A stretch of DNA of 64,000 nt from Streptomyces sp. NBC_00654 (GTDB lineage: Bacteria; Actinomycetota; Actinomycetes; Streptomycetales; Streptomycetaceae): the NCBI RefSeq assembly GCF_026341775.1, contig NZ_JAPEOB010000002.1, forward strand, positions 2,046,001-2,110,000. The letters are read 5' to 3'. This document shows, in pieces, positions 38,596-46,581 of the stretch. How positions within the stretch are numbered: position 1 is the stretch's first letter; each line of letters begins with the position of its first letter. The position numbers and the translations under genes are program-made. The notes beneath the pieces are model-generated. The model was not told the DNA's origin. It saw only the letters and a list, made by a program, of their open reading frames with translations, and made no database searches.

Positions 38596-38862
38596 TCAGG
38601 CGGCGTCGGAGAGCCGGACGTCCGGCAGCGCCATGGCCACCGGTGCGGCGACCGGACCGGCGGCCGGATCCCGGCGCTGTTCCAGCAGCTCCCGGCGCGG
38701 GCATTCGCCGCGCCCGAGGAGAGCCTGGATCCTGCGGACGCAGCCGCCGCAGTCGGTGCCGGCCTTGCAGGCGGAGGCTATCTGGCGGGGCGTGCAGGCC
38801 CCGGCGTCCGCATGCTGCTTGACCTGCTGTTCCGTAACGCCGAAACACGAGCAGACGTACAT
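38596..38862 (-). CDS. bfd: Bacterioferritin-associated ferredoxin
   Basis: Bfd is a small [2Fe-2S] protein that reduces the core of bacterioferritin to mobilise iron. The 88-residue product carries the signature CXC-X31-CXXC (Cys4, Cys6, Cys38, Cys41) in MYVCSCFGV and GTDCGGCVRR, followed by a longer Ala/Pro-rich tail than usual. ATG at 38862 has GGGAGGTGA 5-7 nt upstream. It is convergent with bfr (30 bp between stops). A near-consensus iron box lies about 50-65 bp upstream. Confidence 0.93.
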   Translation of the reverse strand: MYVCSCFGVTEQQVKQHADAGACTPRQIASACKAGTDCGGCVRRIQALLGRGECPRRELLEQRRDPAAGPVAAPVAMALPDVRLSDAA

Positions 38863-38908
38863 GCGGTTCACCTCCCGGGGGATCGGTCGCTGGCGCCGTC
38901 CCGATCTA

Positions 38909-38927
38909 TTCGGTGAGGCTAACCTAA
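38909..38927 (-). promoter_or_regulatory. Iron box (DmdR1/IdeR/DtxR-type operator) upstream of bfd
   Basis: TTCGGTGAGGCTAACCTAA matches the actinobacterial iron-box consensus TTAGGTTAGGCTAACCTAA at 17 of 19 positions. Its position about 50 bp before the bfd start fits repression by an iron-loaded DtxR-family regulator, so that Bfd is made when iron is scarce. Confidence 0.9.
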
Positions 38928-38967
38928 CCTTACCCGTCGCTCAAGGTGCGTAAAAGCCCCGGAACGC

Positions 38968-39006
38968 CCGGTGGGGCACGGATCACATCGATCCGTGCCC
39001 CACCGG
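38968..39006 (-). terminator. Perfect 17-bp terminator stem after aroH
   Basis: Arms 38968-38984 and 38990-39006 pair perfectly around ACATC; the core is GGGGCACGGATC. On the minus strand a TTTT follows some 10-15 nt later. It ends aroH transcription before the bfd promoter. Confidence 0.9.
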
Positions 39007-39024
39007 TAGGACTGCGCGGTATTC

Positions 39025-40377
39025 CTACTGGTCGCGGTACATCTCGGCGACGAGGAAGGCCAGGTCGAGGGACTGGCTGCGGTTCAGGCGCGGGTCGCAG
39101 GCCGTCTCGTACCGCTGGTGCAGGTCGTCCACGAAGATCTCGTGGCCGCCGCCGACGCACTCGGTGACATCGTCACCGGTCAGCTCGACATGGATGCCGC
39201 CCGGGTGCGTGCCCAGGCCCTTGTGCACCTCGAAGAAGCCCTTGACCTCGTCCAGCACGTCGTCGAAACGGCGCGTCTTGTGGCCGGAGGCGGCCTCGAA
39301 GGTGTTGCCGTGCATCGGGTCGGTCACCCACACCACGGTGGCGCCGGAGGCGGTGACCTTCTCGACGAGCTGGGGGAGCTTGTCGCGGACCTTGTCGGCG
39401 CCCATCCGGACGATGAAGGTCAGCCGGCCGGGCTCCCGGTCGGGGTCCAGCCGGTCGATGTAGCCGAGGGCCTCGTCGACGGTGGTCGTCGGGCCGAGCT
39501 TGACCCCGATGGGGTTGCGGATCTTCGAGGCGAACTCGATGTGCGCGCCGTCCATCTGGCGGGTGCGCTCACCGATCCAGACCATGTGGCCGGAGGTGTC
39601 GTACAGCTCGCCGGTGCGCGAGTCGGTACGGGTGAGGGCCGACTCGTAGTCCAGCAGCAGCCCCTCGTGCGAGGAGTAGAACTCGACCGCCTTGAACTCC
39701 GCCGGATCCGTGCCGCACGCCTTCATGAAGTTCAGCGCGTTGTCGATCTCTCGGGCCAGGGCCTCGTAGCGCTGGCCGGAGGGCGAGGACCTCACGAAGT
39801 CCTGGTTCCAGGCGTGCACCTGGCGCAGGTCGGCGTAACCGCCGGTGGTGAAGGCGCGGACCAGGTTCAACGTGGAAGCGGATGCGTGGTACATCTGCTT
39901 CAGCCGTTCCGGGTCCGGGATCCGGGCCTTCTCGGTGAAGGCGAAGCCGTTGACGGAGTCGCCCCGGTAGGTCGGCAGCGTCACCCCGTCGCGGGTCTCG
40001 GTCGGCTTGGAGCGCGGCTTGGAGTACTGGCCCGCGATCCGGCCCACCTTCACCACGGGCACGGAGGCCGCGTAGGTCAGGACGGCGCTCATCTGGAGCA
40101 GCGTCTTCAGCTTGGCCCGGATGTGCTCGGCGGACACGGCGTCGAAGGCCTCGGCGCAGTCGCCGCCCTGCAGCAGGAACGCCTCGCCCTTGGCGACGGC
40201 TCCCAGGCGGGCGCGCAGTTGGTCGCACTCGCCGGCGAAGACGAGCGGCGGATACGACGCGAGGTCCGCGAGTACATCGCGCAGCGCCTCGGAGTCGGGG
40301 TACTCGGGCTGCTGCGCCGCGGGAAGGTCTCGCCAGGTGTGGCCACCGGCGACGGAGGTATTGGCGTTCACGGTCAC
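39025..40377 (-). CDS. aroH: Class II 3-deoxy-7-phosphoheptulonate synthase (DAHP synthase)
   Basis: This enzyme catalyses the first step of the shikimate pathway, condensing PEP with erythrose 4-phosphate. The 450-residue class II (plant-like) enzyme has LVFAGECDQLRARL, the metal-binding Cys region LLQGGDCAEAF, KPRSKPTE, YSSHEGLLLDYE, HMVWIGERTRQ, GVKLGPTTT, VTDPMHGNT and GGIHVELTGDDVTECVGG. GTG at 40377 is preceded 7 nt by TAATGT and has no ribosome binding site, consistent with leaderless transcription. It is divergent from the Trp-attenuated trpE(G), so the entry step and the Trp branch point share a control region. Confidence 0.96.
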   Translation of the reverse strand: MTVNANTSVAGGHTWRDLPAAQQPEYPDSEALRDVLADLASYPPLVFAGECDQLRARLGAVAKGEAFLLQGGDCAEAFDAVSAEHIRAKLKTLLQMSAVLTYAASVPVVKVGRIAGQYSKPRSKPTETRDGVTLPTYRGDSVNGFAFTEKARIPDPERLKQMYHASASTLNLVRAFTTGGYADLRQVHAWNQDFVRSSPSGQRYEALAREIDNALNFMKACGTDPAEFKAVEFYSSHEGLLLDYESALTRTDSRTGELYDTSGHMVWIGERTRQMDGAHIEFASKIRNPIGVKLGPTTTVDEALGYIDRLDPDREPGRLTFIVRMGADKVRDKLPQLVEKVTASGATVVWVTDPMHGNTFEAASGHKTRRFDDVLDEVKGFFEVHKGLGTHPGGIHVELTGDDVTECVGGGHEIFVDDLHQRYETACDPRLNRSQSLDLAFLVAEMYRDQ

Positions 40378-40419
40378 ACGGACAACATTACGGGGTCGCG
40401 GAGTGCGTCCATTCGAACG

Positions 40420-40432
40420 CTCAATAATTGAG
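40420..40432. promoter_or_regulatory. AT-rich palindrome between aroH and trpE(G)
   Basis: CTCAATAATTGAG is a perfect 13-bp palindrome with a central base, AT-rich in an otherwise GC-rich region. It sits 43 bp from both the aroH start and the trp leader start, so a protein bound there could control both divergent promoters. The regulator is unknown. Confidence 0.5.
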
Positions 40433-40474
40433 ACACCTGCTCCGGCGCCCCGGACGTCCGCTAGGGTTCGGGGC

Positions 40475-40543
40475 ATGTTCGCGCAGCAGACCCGTATCTC
40501 CATCCAGAACTGGTGGTGGACCGCTCATCCGGCGGCCCGCTGA
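40475..40543 (+). CDS. trpL: trp leader peptide
   Basis: This 22-residue leader peptide contains three consecutive Trp codons (residues 13-15, in QNWWWTAHP). It is followed 25 nt later by a terminator stem and then the trpE(G) gene, the layout of a classical Trp attenuator. TAGGGT lies exactly 7 nt before the ATG with no ribosome binding site, so the leader itself appears leaderless. A Trp attenuator ahead of trpE(G) is known from Streptomyces venezuelae. Confidence 0.93.
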   Translation: MFAQQTRISIQNWWWTAHPAAR

Positions 40544-40567
40544 CTCGACGCGCGTAACAGACTTCGC

Positions 40568-40597
40568 GAAGGCCGCCCGAGGGCGGCCTTCTTTGTG
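40568..40597 (+). terminator. Attenuator terminator before trpE(G)
   Basis: The stem GAAGGCCGCCC/GGGCGGCCTTC has a minimal loop and is followed by TTTGTG. It lies between the trp leader peptide and trpE(G). Ribosome stalling at the Trp triplet during starvation would favour an alternative fold involving the segment 40530-40567. Confidence 0.9.
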
Positions 40598-40638
40598 TTC
40601 CGGGCCGTTCCTCCACCTCCATCCGGAAGGAACGACCC

Positions 40639-42525
40639 ATGTCCGACCGTGTCACCGACCTCGTCCGCCGACTGCTCCAGGACGACTGCCCGCCGTTCGC
40701 ACTGCTGCGCCGCCGCACTCCCGGCCATGACCACGACATCGTCGAGCTGCTGATCGGCGGGGTGCGGGAGGCGGAGCGGCTGGCCGACCTGCCGGTGGGC
40801 GAGGCGCCCTCGCTCGCCCTGGTGCCGTTCCGGCAGATCGCCGAGCGCGGTTTCGATGTCCGCGACGACGGGACCCCGCTGTCCGTGCTGGTCGCGGACG
40901 AGACGTACGAGCTGCCGCTGGACGAGGTCCTCGCCCAGCTGCCCCGCCATGAGGTGCGGGTCGAGAACGGGGGCTTCGACGTTCCCGACGAGGCGTACGC
41001 GGGGATCGTCCGGCGGGTCATCGAGGACGAGATCGGGCAGGGCGAGGGCGCGAACTTCGTGATCCGGCGGAACTTCCTGGGCGAGATCCCGGGATTCGGA
41101 CGGGCGGACGCGCTGGCGCTGTTCCGGCGGCTGCTGGCCGGTGAGCGGGGGGCGTACTGGACGTTCGTCGTCCACACCGGGGACCGGACACTGGTCGGAG
41201 CCAGCCCCGAGGTGCATGTCCGGATGTCCGGCGGGACGGTCGTGATGAACCCGATCAGCGGGACCTACCGCTACCCGGCCGAGGGCCCCACCCCCGAGAG
41301 CCTGCTGGCCTTCCTCGGCGACCGCAAGGAGACCGAGGAACTCTCCATGGTGGTCGACGAGGAACTGAAGATGATGTGCACCGTCGGCGACATGGGCGGG
41401 GTGGTGGTCGGCCCCCGGCTGAAGGAGATGGCCCACCTCGCGCACACCGAGTACGAGCTGCGGGGCAAGTCCTCCCTGGACGTCCGGGAGGTGCTGCGGG
41501 AGACCATGTTCGCGGCGACGGTCACGGGCTCGCCCGTGCAGAACGCCTGCCGCGTCATCGAGCGGTACGAGCCCGGCGGCCGGGGCTACTACGCGGGCGC
41601 GCTGGCCCTGCTGCGCCGGGACGCGGGCGGGACACAGACCCTGGACTCGCCGATCCTGATCAGGACCGCGGACATCTCGGCCGACGGACGGCTGAAGGTG
41701 CCGGTCGGCGCCACGCTCGTACGCCACTCGGACCCGGAGAGCGAGGTCGCCGAGACGCATGCGAAGGCGGCCGGGGTACTGACGGCGCTGGGGGTACGGC
41801 CGGGGCGGCCGCGGGAGGAGGCGGCCCGGCCACGGCTGGCGTCCGATCCGCGGGTGCAGGCGGCGCTGGACGACCGGCGCGGCGGGCTCGCGCCCTTCTG
41901 GCTGCGGATGCAGGAGCGCACGCGGGAGCGCGCCGGCCATGCGCTGGTGGTGGACGGCGAGGACACCTTCACCGCGATGCTGGCCCATCTGCTGCGCTCC
42001 GCGGGGCTGGAGGTGTCGGTGCGCCGGTACGACGAGCCGGGGCTTCGGGAGGACGTACGGGCGCACCGCGGGCCGGTCGTGCTGGGCCCCGGTCCCGGCG
42101 ACCCGGGCGATCTCACGGACCCGAAGATGCGGCTGCTGCGCGGGTTCGCGGCCGAGCTGGTGCGCGATCACCGGCACGGGCTGCTGGGGGTCTGCCTGGG
42201 TCATGAGCTGATCGCGGCCGAGCTGGGGATGGACGTCGTGCGCAAGGCCGTGCCGTACCAGGGCGCGCAGACCCGGATCGAGCTGTTCGGCCGGCCGGAG
42301 ACGGTCGGCTTCTACAACAGCTTCACCGCGCGCTGCGACGGGGCGAGCGCCGCCGAACTGGCCGCGCACGGCATCGAGGTGAGCCGGGACGAGGCCACGG
42401 GCGAGCTGCACGCGCTGCGCGGGGAGGGCTTCGCCTCGGTGCAGTTCCACCCGGAGTCGGTGCTCACGATCCGCGGGGCCGCGATCGTGTCCGAGCTGCT
42501 GGCGGGGCTGCCGGTCCTCAGCTGA
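40639..42525 (+). CDS. trpE: Fused anthranilate synthase, component I plus glutamine amidotransferase
   Basis: This converts chorismate and glutamine to anthranilate. The 628-residue protein joins a chorismate-binding TrpE domain (about residues 1-410, with NPISGTYRYPAEGP, KETEELSMVVDEELKMMC and SPVQNACRVIERYEPGGRGYYAGA) to a class I glutamine amidotransferase (about 435-628, nucleophile in GVCLGHELIAAELG, His/Glu in VQFHPESVLTIRG). The fusion is the TrpE(G) type found in Streptomyces and in phenazine PhzE. ATG at 40639 has GGAAGG upstream. It is controlled by the attenuator in front. The Trp leader argues for primary tryptophan synthesis rather than phenazine. Confidence 0.95.
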   Translation: MSDRVTDLVRRLLQDDCPPFALLRRRTPGHDHDIVELLIGGVREAERLADLPVGEAPSLALVPFRQIAERGFDVRDDGTPLSVLVADETYELPLDEVLAQLPRHEVRVENGGFDVPDEAYAGIVRRVIEDEIGQGEGANFVIRRNFLGEIPGFGRADALALFRRLLAGERGAYWTFVVHTGDRTLVGASPEVHVRMSGGTVVMNPISGTYRYPAEGPTPESLLAFLGDRKETEELSMVVDEELKMMCTVGDMGGVVVGPRLKEMAHLAHTEYELRGKSSLDVREVLRETMFAATVTGSPVQNACRVIERYEPGGRGYYAGALALLRRDAGGTQTLDSPILIRTADISADGRLKVPVGATLVRHSDPESEVAETHAKAAGVLTALGVRPGRPREEAARPRLASDPRVQAALDDRRGGLAPFWLRMQERTRERAGHALVVDGEDTFTAMLAHLLRSAGLEVSVRRYDEPGLREDVRAHRGPVVLGPGPGDPGDLTDPKMRLLRGFAAELVRDHRHGLLGVCLGHELIAAELGMDVVRKAVPYQGAQTRIELFGRPETVGFYNSFTARCDGASAAELAAHGIEVSRDEATGELHALRGEGFASVQFHPESVLTIRGAAIVSELLAGLPVLS

Positions 42526-42531
42526 GAACGG

Positions 42532-42562
42532 CGGCCGGACGGCTGACGGTCCCGTCCGGCCG
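42532..42562. terminator. Hairpin between convergent trpE(G) and dehydrogenase genes
   Basis: The arms CGGCCGGACGG and CCGTCCGGCCG pair around a 9-nt loop, in the 46-bp gap between the two stops. It is probably bidirectional. Confidence 0.75.
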
Positions 42563-42571
42563 GCGGGTCCG

Positions 42572-43576
42572 TCAGCTCTTCGGCGGTGCCGGGACGAGGA
42601 CGTTCTCGCTGCTCCGGCGGGCCAGGTAGTCGGCGACGTTCCGTACGGTGGCGTCGATGATCTGGCCCACCGCGTCCTCGGTGTAGTACGCCTGGTGCGA
42701 GGTCACGATGACGTTGGGGAAGGTGACCAGCCGGGCCAGGGTGTCGTCGTCGACGCCCTCCAGGGACTTGTCCAGGAAGAAGAGCCCGGCCTCGGCCTCG
42801 TACACGTCCAGTCCGACACCCAGGAAGCGGCCCGCGCGCAGCTCACCGACCAGGGCGGTGGTGTCGATCAGGCCGCCCCTGCTGGAGTTGATGAGGATCG
42901 CGTCGTCCTTCATCGCGGCCAGGGCGGCCTTGCCGATGAGGTGGTGGGTGGAGGGGAGCAGCGGTACGTGCAGGCTGATCACGTCGGCCTCGGCGAACAG
43001 CTGCTCCTTCTCCACGTACCGCATGCCGAGTTCGGTGCAGGCCGGGTTCTCGGCGACGTCCCAGCCCAGCAGCTTCATGCCGAAGCCGTGGGCGATCCGG
43101 GTGAACGCCTCGCCGATCTTCCCGGTGCCGACCACGCCGACGGTGCGGCCCCGCATGTCCCGGCCGAGCAGCCCGTCGAGGCGGAAGTCGAAGTCCCGGG
43201 TGCGGCTCGCGGCGCGGATGATGCGCCGGTTGACCGCCATGGCGAGCGTCCAGGCGAATTCGGCGACGGAGTACGGGGAGTAGGAGGAGACCCGGGCGAC
43301 GCGCAGGGCGAGACGCTCGGCGACGTCCAGGTCGATGTTGTTGAAGCCGGTGGAGCGCTGGGCGATCATCTGGGTGCCGCCCGCGGCGAGGGTCTGGAGG
43401 ACCTTGCCGCCGAGGTCGGCGTTGACGCTGGTGGAGATGATCTCGTAGCCCGCCGCGATGGGGGCGGTGTCCCGGTTCAGGAAGACGTCCAGGCAGCGGA
43501 CCTCGTGCTGTCCGGCGAACGCCTTCTCGATCAGGGGCTTCTCATCGGACTGCACGCCGAACGCCAGGATTTCCAC
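42572..43576 (-). CDS. D-2-hydroxyacid dehydrogenase (D-lactate dehydrogenase type)
   Basis: The 334-residue NAD-dependent dehydrogenase belongs to the LdhA/VanH branch. Conserved parts are the N-terminal MEILAFGVQSDEKP-type segment (GTG read as Met), STGFNNIDLD, YSVAEFAWTLAMAVNRRI, the NAD-binding VGVVGTGKIGEAF, INSSRGGLIDT with the catalytic Arg region, DVYEAEAGLFF with the Glu, and TSHQAYYTEDA with the His. GTG at 43576 has GGGAGA upstream. The likely reaction is pyruvate to D-lactate, or reduction of a related 2-oxoacid. No van genes are nearby. Confidence 0.92.
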   Translation of the reverse strand: MEILAFGVQSDEKPLIEKAFAGQHEVRCLDVFLNRDTAPIAAGYEIISTSVNADLGGKVLQTLAAGGTQMIAQRSTGFNNIDLDVAERLALRVARVSSYSPYSVAEFAWTLAMAVNRRIIRAASRTRDFDFRLDGLLGRDMRGRTVGVVGTGKIGEAFTRIAHGFGMKLLGWDVAENPACTELGMRYVEKEQLFAEADVISLHVPLLPSTHHLIGKAALAAMKDDAILINSSRGGLIDTTALVGELRAGRFLGVGLDVYEAEAGLFFLDKSLEGVDDDTLARLVTFPNVIVTSHQAYYTEDAVGQIIDATVRNVADYLARRSSENVLVPAPPKS

Positions 43577-43643
43577 TGCTTCTCCCGCTCTGTACGCATA
43601 CCAGGGTGATGGGCCGGATATCGCGAATATACGGCCCGCCGGG

Positions 43644-44336
43644 TCAGGCGTCGTCGAGCCCGCGCTCAATGGCGTACCGCACGAGCTCCACCCTGTTGTG
43701 CAGCTGGAGCTTGCCGAGGGTGTTCTGGACGTGGTTCTGCACGGTGCGGTGCGAGATGACCAGCCGTTCGGCGATCTGCTTGTACGAGAGTCCCTTGGCG
43801 ACCAGCCGCAGCACCTCCGTCTCGCGCTCGGTGAGCCGCGGGGCCTTCGGTTCGTCGGAGGCGACCGGGGCGGGGTCGGAGGCCAGCCTGCGGTACTCGC
43901 CGAGGACGAGCCCGGCGAGGCCGGGGGTGAAGACCGGGTCGCCCGCGGCGGTGGAGCGGACGGCGTCGGTCAGCTCCTGGGTGGAGGCGGACTTCAGCAG
44001 ATAGCCGGTGGCGCCGGACTTCACCGCCTCCAGCACATCGGCGTGCTCACCGCTCGCGGAGAGCACCAGGACACGCAGCCCCGGGTGGGAGCCGACCAGT
44101 TCCTTGCAGACCTGGACACCCGGCATCCCGGGCAGGTTCAGGTCCAGGACGAGGACGTCGGGATCCGCGGCCCTGGCGCGGCGTACGGCCTGCGGGCCGT
44201 CCCCGGCGGTCGCCACGACCTCGAAGCCGGACTCCGCGAGATCGCGGGCCACCGCGTCGCGCCACATCGGGTGGTCGTCGACCACCATCACCTTGATGGG
44301 CCGCTCCGCGCCGCCCCGCTCGTTGTGCGTACTCAT
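43644..44336 (-). CDS. NarL/FixJ family response regulator
   Basis: The 230-residue two-component regulator has a receiver domain (residues 14-130) with the acidic pair DD at 20-21, phospho-acceptor Asp65 in LVLDLNLPG and the Lys in YLLKSAS. A C-terminal LuxR-type helix-turn-helix follows (LTERETEVLRLVAKGLSYKQ and RTVQNHVQNTLGKL). It starts at ATG 44336, overlapping the histidine kinase stop (ATGA), so the pair is translationally coupled. The target genes are unknown. Confidence 0.95.
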   Translation of the reverse strand: MSTHNERGGAERPIKVMVVDDHPMWRDAVARDLAESGFEVVATAGDGPQAVRRARAADPDVLVLDLNLPGMPGVQVCKELVGSHPGLRVLVLSASGEHADVLEAVKSGATGYLLKSASTQELTDAVRSTAAGDPVFTPGLAGLVLGEYRRLASDPAPVASDEPKAPRLTERETEVLRLVAKGLSYKQIAERLVISHRTVQNHVQNTLGKLQLHNRVELVRYAIERGLDDA

Positions 44337-45574
44337 CCGGCTGATTCTGCCTTCCCCCGGGAAACCTTCGGAACCTTCAACTCGACCTCGGTGCCCTGTC
44401 CCGGCACGGAGATCAGCTCTGCCGTGCCGCCGAGATCACGCAGCCGGCCGCGGATGGACAGGGCGACCCCGAGCCGCCCCTCGCCCTCCGCCTGGGCCAG
44501 GCGCCCCTCCGGGATGCCGGGTCCGTCGTCCCGGACCGTGACGATCACCTCGTCCGGCTCGTCCTCGACCAGGATCCAGGCGTGCGCGTCCTGCCCCGCG
44601 TGCACCCGCACATTGTCCAGCGCGGCACTGACGGCGGCGGCGAGCTCCCGCGCGGCCCCAGGCGGCAGCAGCACCGGAGCGCCCGGCTCGGCGAAGCTGG
44701 TCCGGGAACCCGCGTGCGGGGCGAGCAGGGCACGCAGATCGCACGCCTCGGCCCGGCCGGACCGCTCGGCCTCCCTGTCGTCGTCGACCTCGACCGTACG
44801 GACGACGGCGCCCTCGGCGGCGTCCTCGGAGAGCCGGGAGGTGGGCACCAGGCCGCTGGAGACGAGCGTGCGCAGGGCGATCTCCTGCTCCCCCGCCATC
44901 CGGCCGAGTTCGGCGGCCTCGCCGCCGATGGCCGAACCCCGGCGCTGCACCATGGCGAGGACCTGGAGCACGCTGTCGTGGATGTCACGGGCCAGGCGCT
45001 CCCGCTCGCGGGTGGCGGCCTCGATCTCCAGGGCGCGGGCCAGGGTGCGTTCACTGGCGCGGGCGACCTCGACGACGTACCCGATGGCGATGGAGGCGAC
45101 CCAGACCAGCAGGACGTTGTGGAAGGTGTCCCGGCTGGGATGGCCGCGCTCGATGATGTTGGCGACGGCGACGAAGGTGGAGGCGAAGGCCGCCCAGCGC
45201 CAGCCGCCCTTGATCGCGAAGGCCAGCACGGAACCGGCCGTCCAGATCGACGGGAGCGTCGGGCCGTCGACGTGCTGGGCGTCGAAGTCGGCGAGCGGGG
45301 TGAGCAGGATCCCGGAGAGGGCGACGACGAGGTCCACGCCCAGGAAGCGCTTGGTGCAGCTCACCGCGCCCGCGACCTTGGGCAGGGTGAACAGCGTCCA
45401 CAGCACCATGACCACCAGGAAGGCGACGGCCACCCAGGGCCGTTCGTACTTGTCTTGGCCGAACACCGAGAGCAGCACCGCGTAGATCATCGTCAGTACG
45501 CGGTACGCGGTCAGCGCACGCCACAGCGGCTGCTCGACCGACATCCGTACGACACGCTCGCGCCTGGCCATCAC
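44333..45574 (-). CDS. Two-component sensor histidine kinase (NarL-type partner)
   Basis: The 413-residue kinase has five or six membrane helices in the first 170 residues, with almost no extracytoplasmic domain. A HisKA_3-type dimerisation helix follows with the phospho-His in ERLARDIHDSVLQVLAMV, then a degenerate ATPase domain with N-box ALDNVRVHA and G-box VRDDGPGIPEGR. The few external residues suggest sensing within the membrane. GTG 45574 or ATG 45571 is the start. It is coupled to the response regulator. Confidence 0.94.
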   Translation of the reverse strand: MMARRERVVRMSVEQPLWRALTAYRVLTMIYAVLLSVFGQDKYERPWVAVAFLVVMVLWTLFTLPKVAGAVSCTKRFLGVDLVVALSGILLTPLADFDAQHVDGPTLPSIWTAGSVLAFAIKGGWRWAAFASTFVAVANIIERGHPSRDTFHNVLLVWVASIAIGYVVEVARASERTLARALEIEAATRERERLARDIHDSVLQVLAMVQRRGSAIGGEAAELGRMAGEQEIALRTLVSSGLVPTSRLSEDAAEGAVVRTVEVDDDREAERSGRAEACDLRALLAPHAGSRTSFAEPGAPVLLPPGAARELAAAVSAALDNVRVHAGQDAHAWILVEDEPDEVIVTVRDDGPGIPEGRLAQAEGEGRLGVALSIRGRLRDLGGTAELISVPGQGTEVELKVPKVSRGKAESAG

Positions 45575-45605
45575 TTCACACCCCCCGGGACGGACAACGA
45601 CGCGG

Positions 45606-46376
45606 CTAGTCGCCGGACCGTTCCGTTCCGTCCTCGTCCGCCCCGTGCCCCCGCTTGTGCGCGCGCTTCTCGTCCTCGGCCCGCTGTCCGGCCTCGTCGG
45701 CGATCCGGCGCTTGGCGGCGGTGGCGTAGATGTCCACGTACTCCTGGCCGGAGAGCTTCATGATCTCGTACATGACCTCGTCGGTCACCGAGCGCAGGAT
45801 GAACCGGTCGCCGTCCATGCCCTGGTAGCGGCTGAAGTCGAGCGGCTTGCCGATCCTGATGCCCGGCCGCATCAGCTTGGGCATCACCTGGCCGGGCGGC
45901 TGGATCTTCTCCGTGTCGATCATCGCGACCGGGATGACGGGCGCTCCCGTGGCCAGTGCCACCCGGGCCAGACCGCCGGGCTTGCCGCGGTAGAGCCGTC
46001 CGTCGGGCGAGCGGGTGCCCTCGGGGTAGATCCCGAAGAGGCCGCCGCTCTCGACGACCTGGATGCCCGCCCTGATGGCCGCCTCACCGGCGCCCCGGGC
46101 ACCGGAGCGGTCGACCGGGAGCTGGCCGACGCCCTTGAAGAAGGCGGCGGTGAGCTTGCCCTTCACCCCGGGCGCGGTGAAGTACTCGGCCTTCGCGATG
46201 AAGGTGACCTTGCGGTCCAGGACGGCCGGCAGGAAGAACGAGTCGGAGAACGACAGATGGTTGCTCGCGAGGATCGCCGGCCCGTGCTCGGGGATGTTCT
46301 CCAGGCCCTCCACCCACGGCCTGAAAGCGAGCTTCAGGGAGCCGCCGATGGAGAACTTCATTGCGCCGTAGATCAA
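45606..46376 (-). CDS. 1-acyl-sn-glycerol-3-phosphate acyltransferase (PlsC family)
   Basis: The 256-residue acyltransferase shows the catalytic HX4D motif in ASNHLSFSDSFF, the glycerophosphate-binding EGTRS in GIYPEGTRSPDG and the VIPVAMID segment of PlsC enzymes. It would add the second acyl chain to lysophosphatidic acid. TTG at 46376 is chosen because AGGAGG lies 8 nt upstream, and ATG at 46361 is an alternative. The C-terminal 40 residues are charged. The mycobacterial counterpart in the same neighbourhood is Rv2182c, by my recollection. Confidence 0.92.
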   Translation of the reverse strand: MIYGAMKFSIGGSLKLAFRPWVEGLENIPEHGPAILASNHLSFSDSFFLPAVLDRKVTFIAKAEYFTAPGVKGKLTAAFFKGVGQLPVDRSGARGAGEAAIRAGIQVVESGGLFGIYPEGTRSPDGRLYRGKPGGLARVALATGAPVIPVAMIDTEKIQPPGQVMPKLMRPGIRIGKPLDFSRYQGMDGDRFILRSVTDEVMYEIMKLSGQEYVDIYATAAKRRIADEAGQRAEDEKRAHKRGHGADEDGTERSGD

Positions 46377-46581
46377 CTCGGGTGCCTCCTGTGTGCTGTC
46401 GGTCAGACCTTAGCCTGTGCCCTCGCCCGCGCTCCCGCCCGGCACGGGGCGGTGCTCCCGGCCGGTGCGGGCGGTACGGGCCGTGACGGCCCTGGTCGGT
46501 GTCGGTCCGGTCGCGTACGGTGAAGTCATCCTTCTCGCACTCCCCGCACGCCCCGCCCAGCCTCACGAACAGGAGACCTTG

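Noticed and set aside
40639..42525. Phenazine PhzE as identity of the fused anthranilate synthase
   Set aside because: The domain fusion is similar, but the Trp-triplet leader and attenuator, the divergent aroH and the lack of phz genes point to TrpE(G).
42572..43576. VanH-type vancomycin resistance dehydrogenase
   Set aside because: The family is related, but no vanA/vanX genes are adjacent and general D-lactate-type dehydrogenases have the same motifs.
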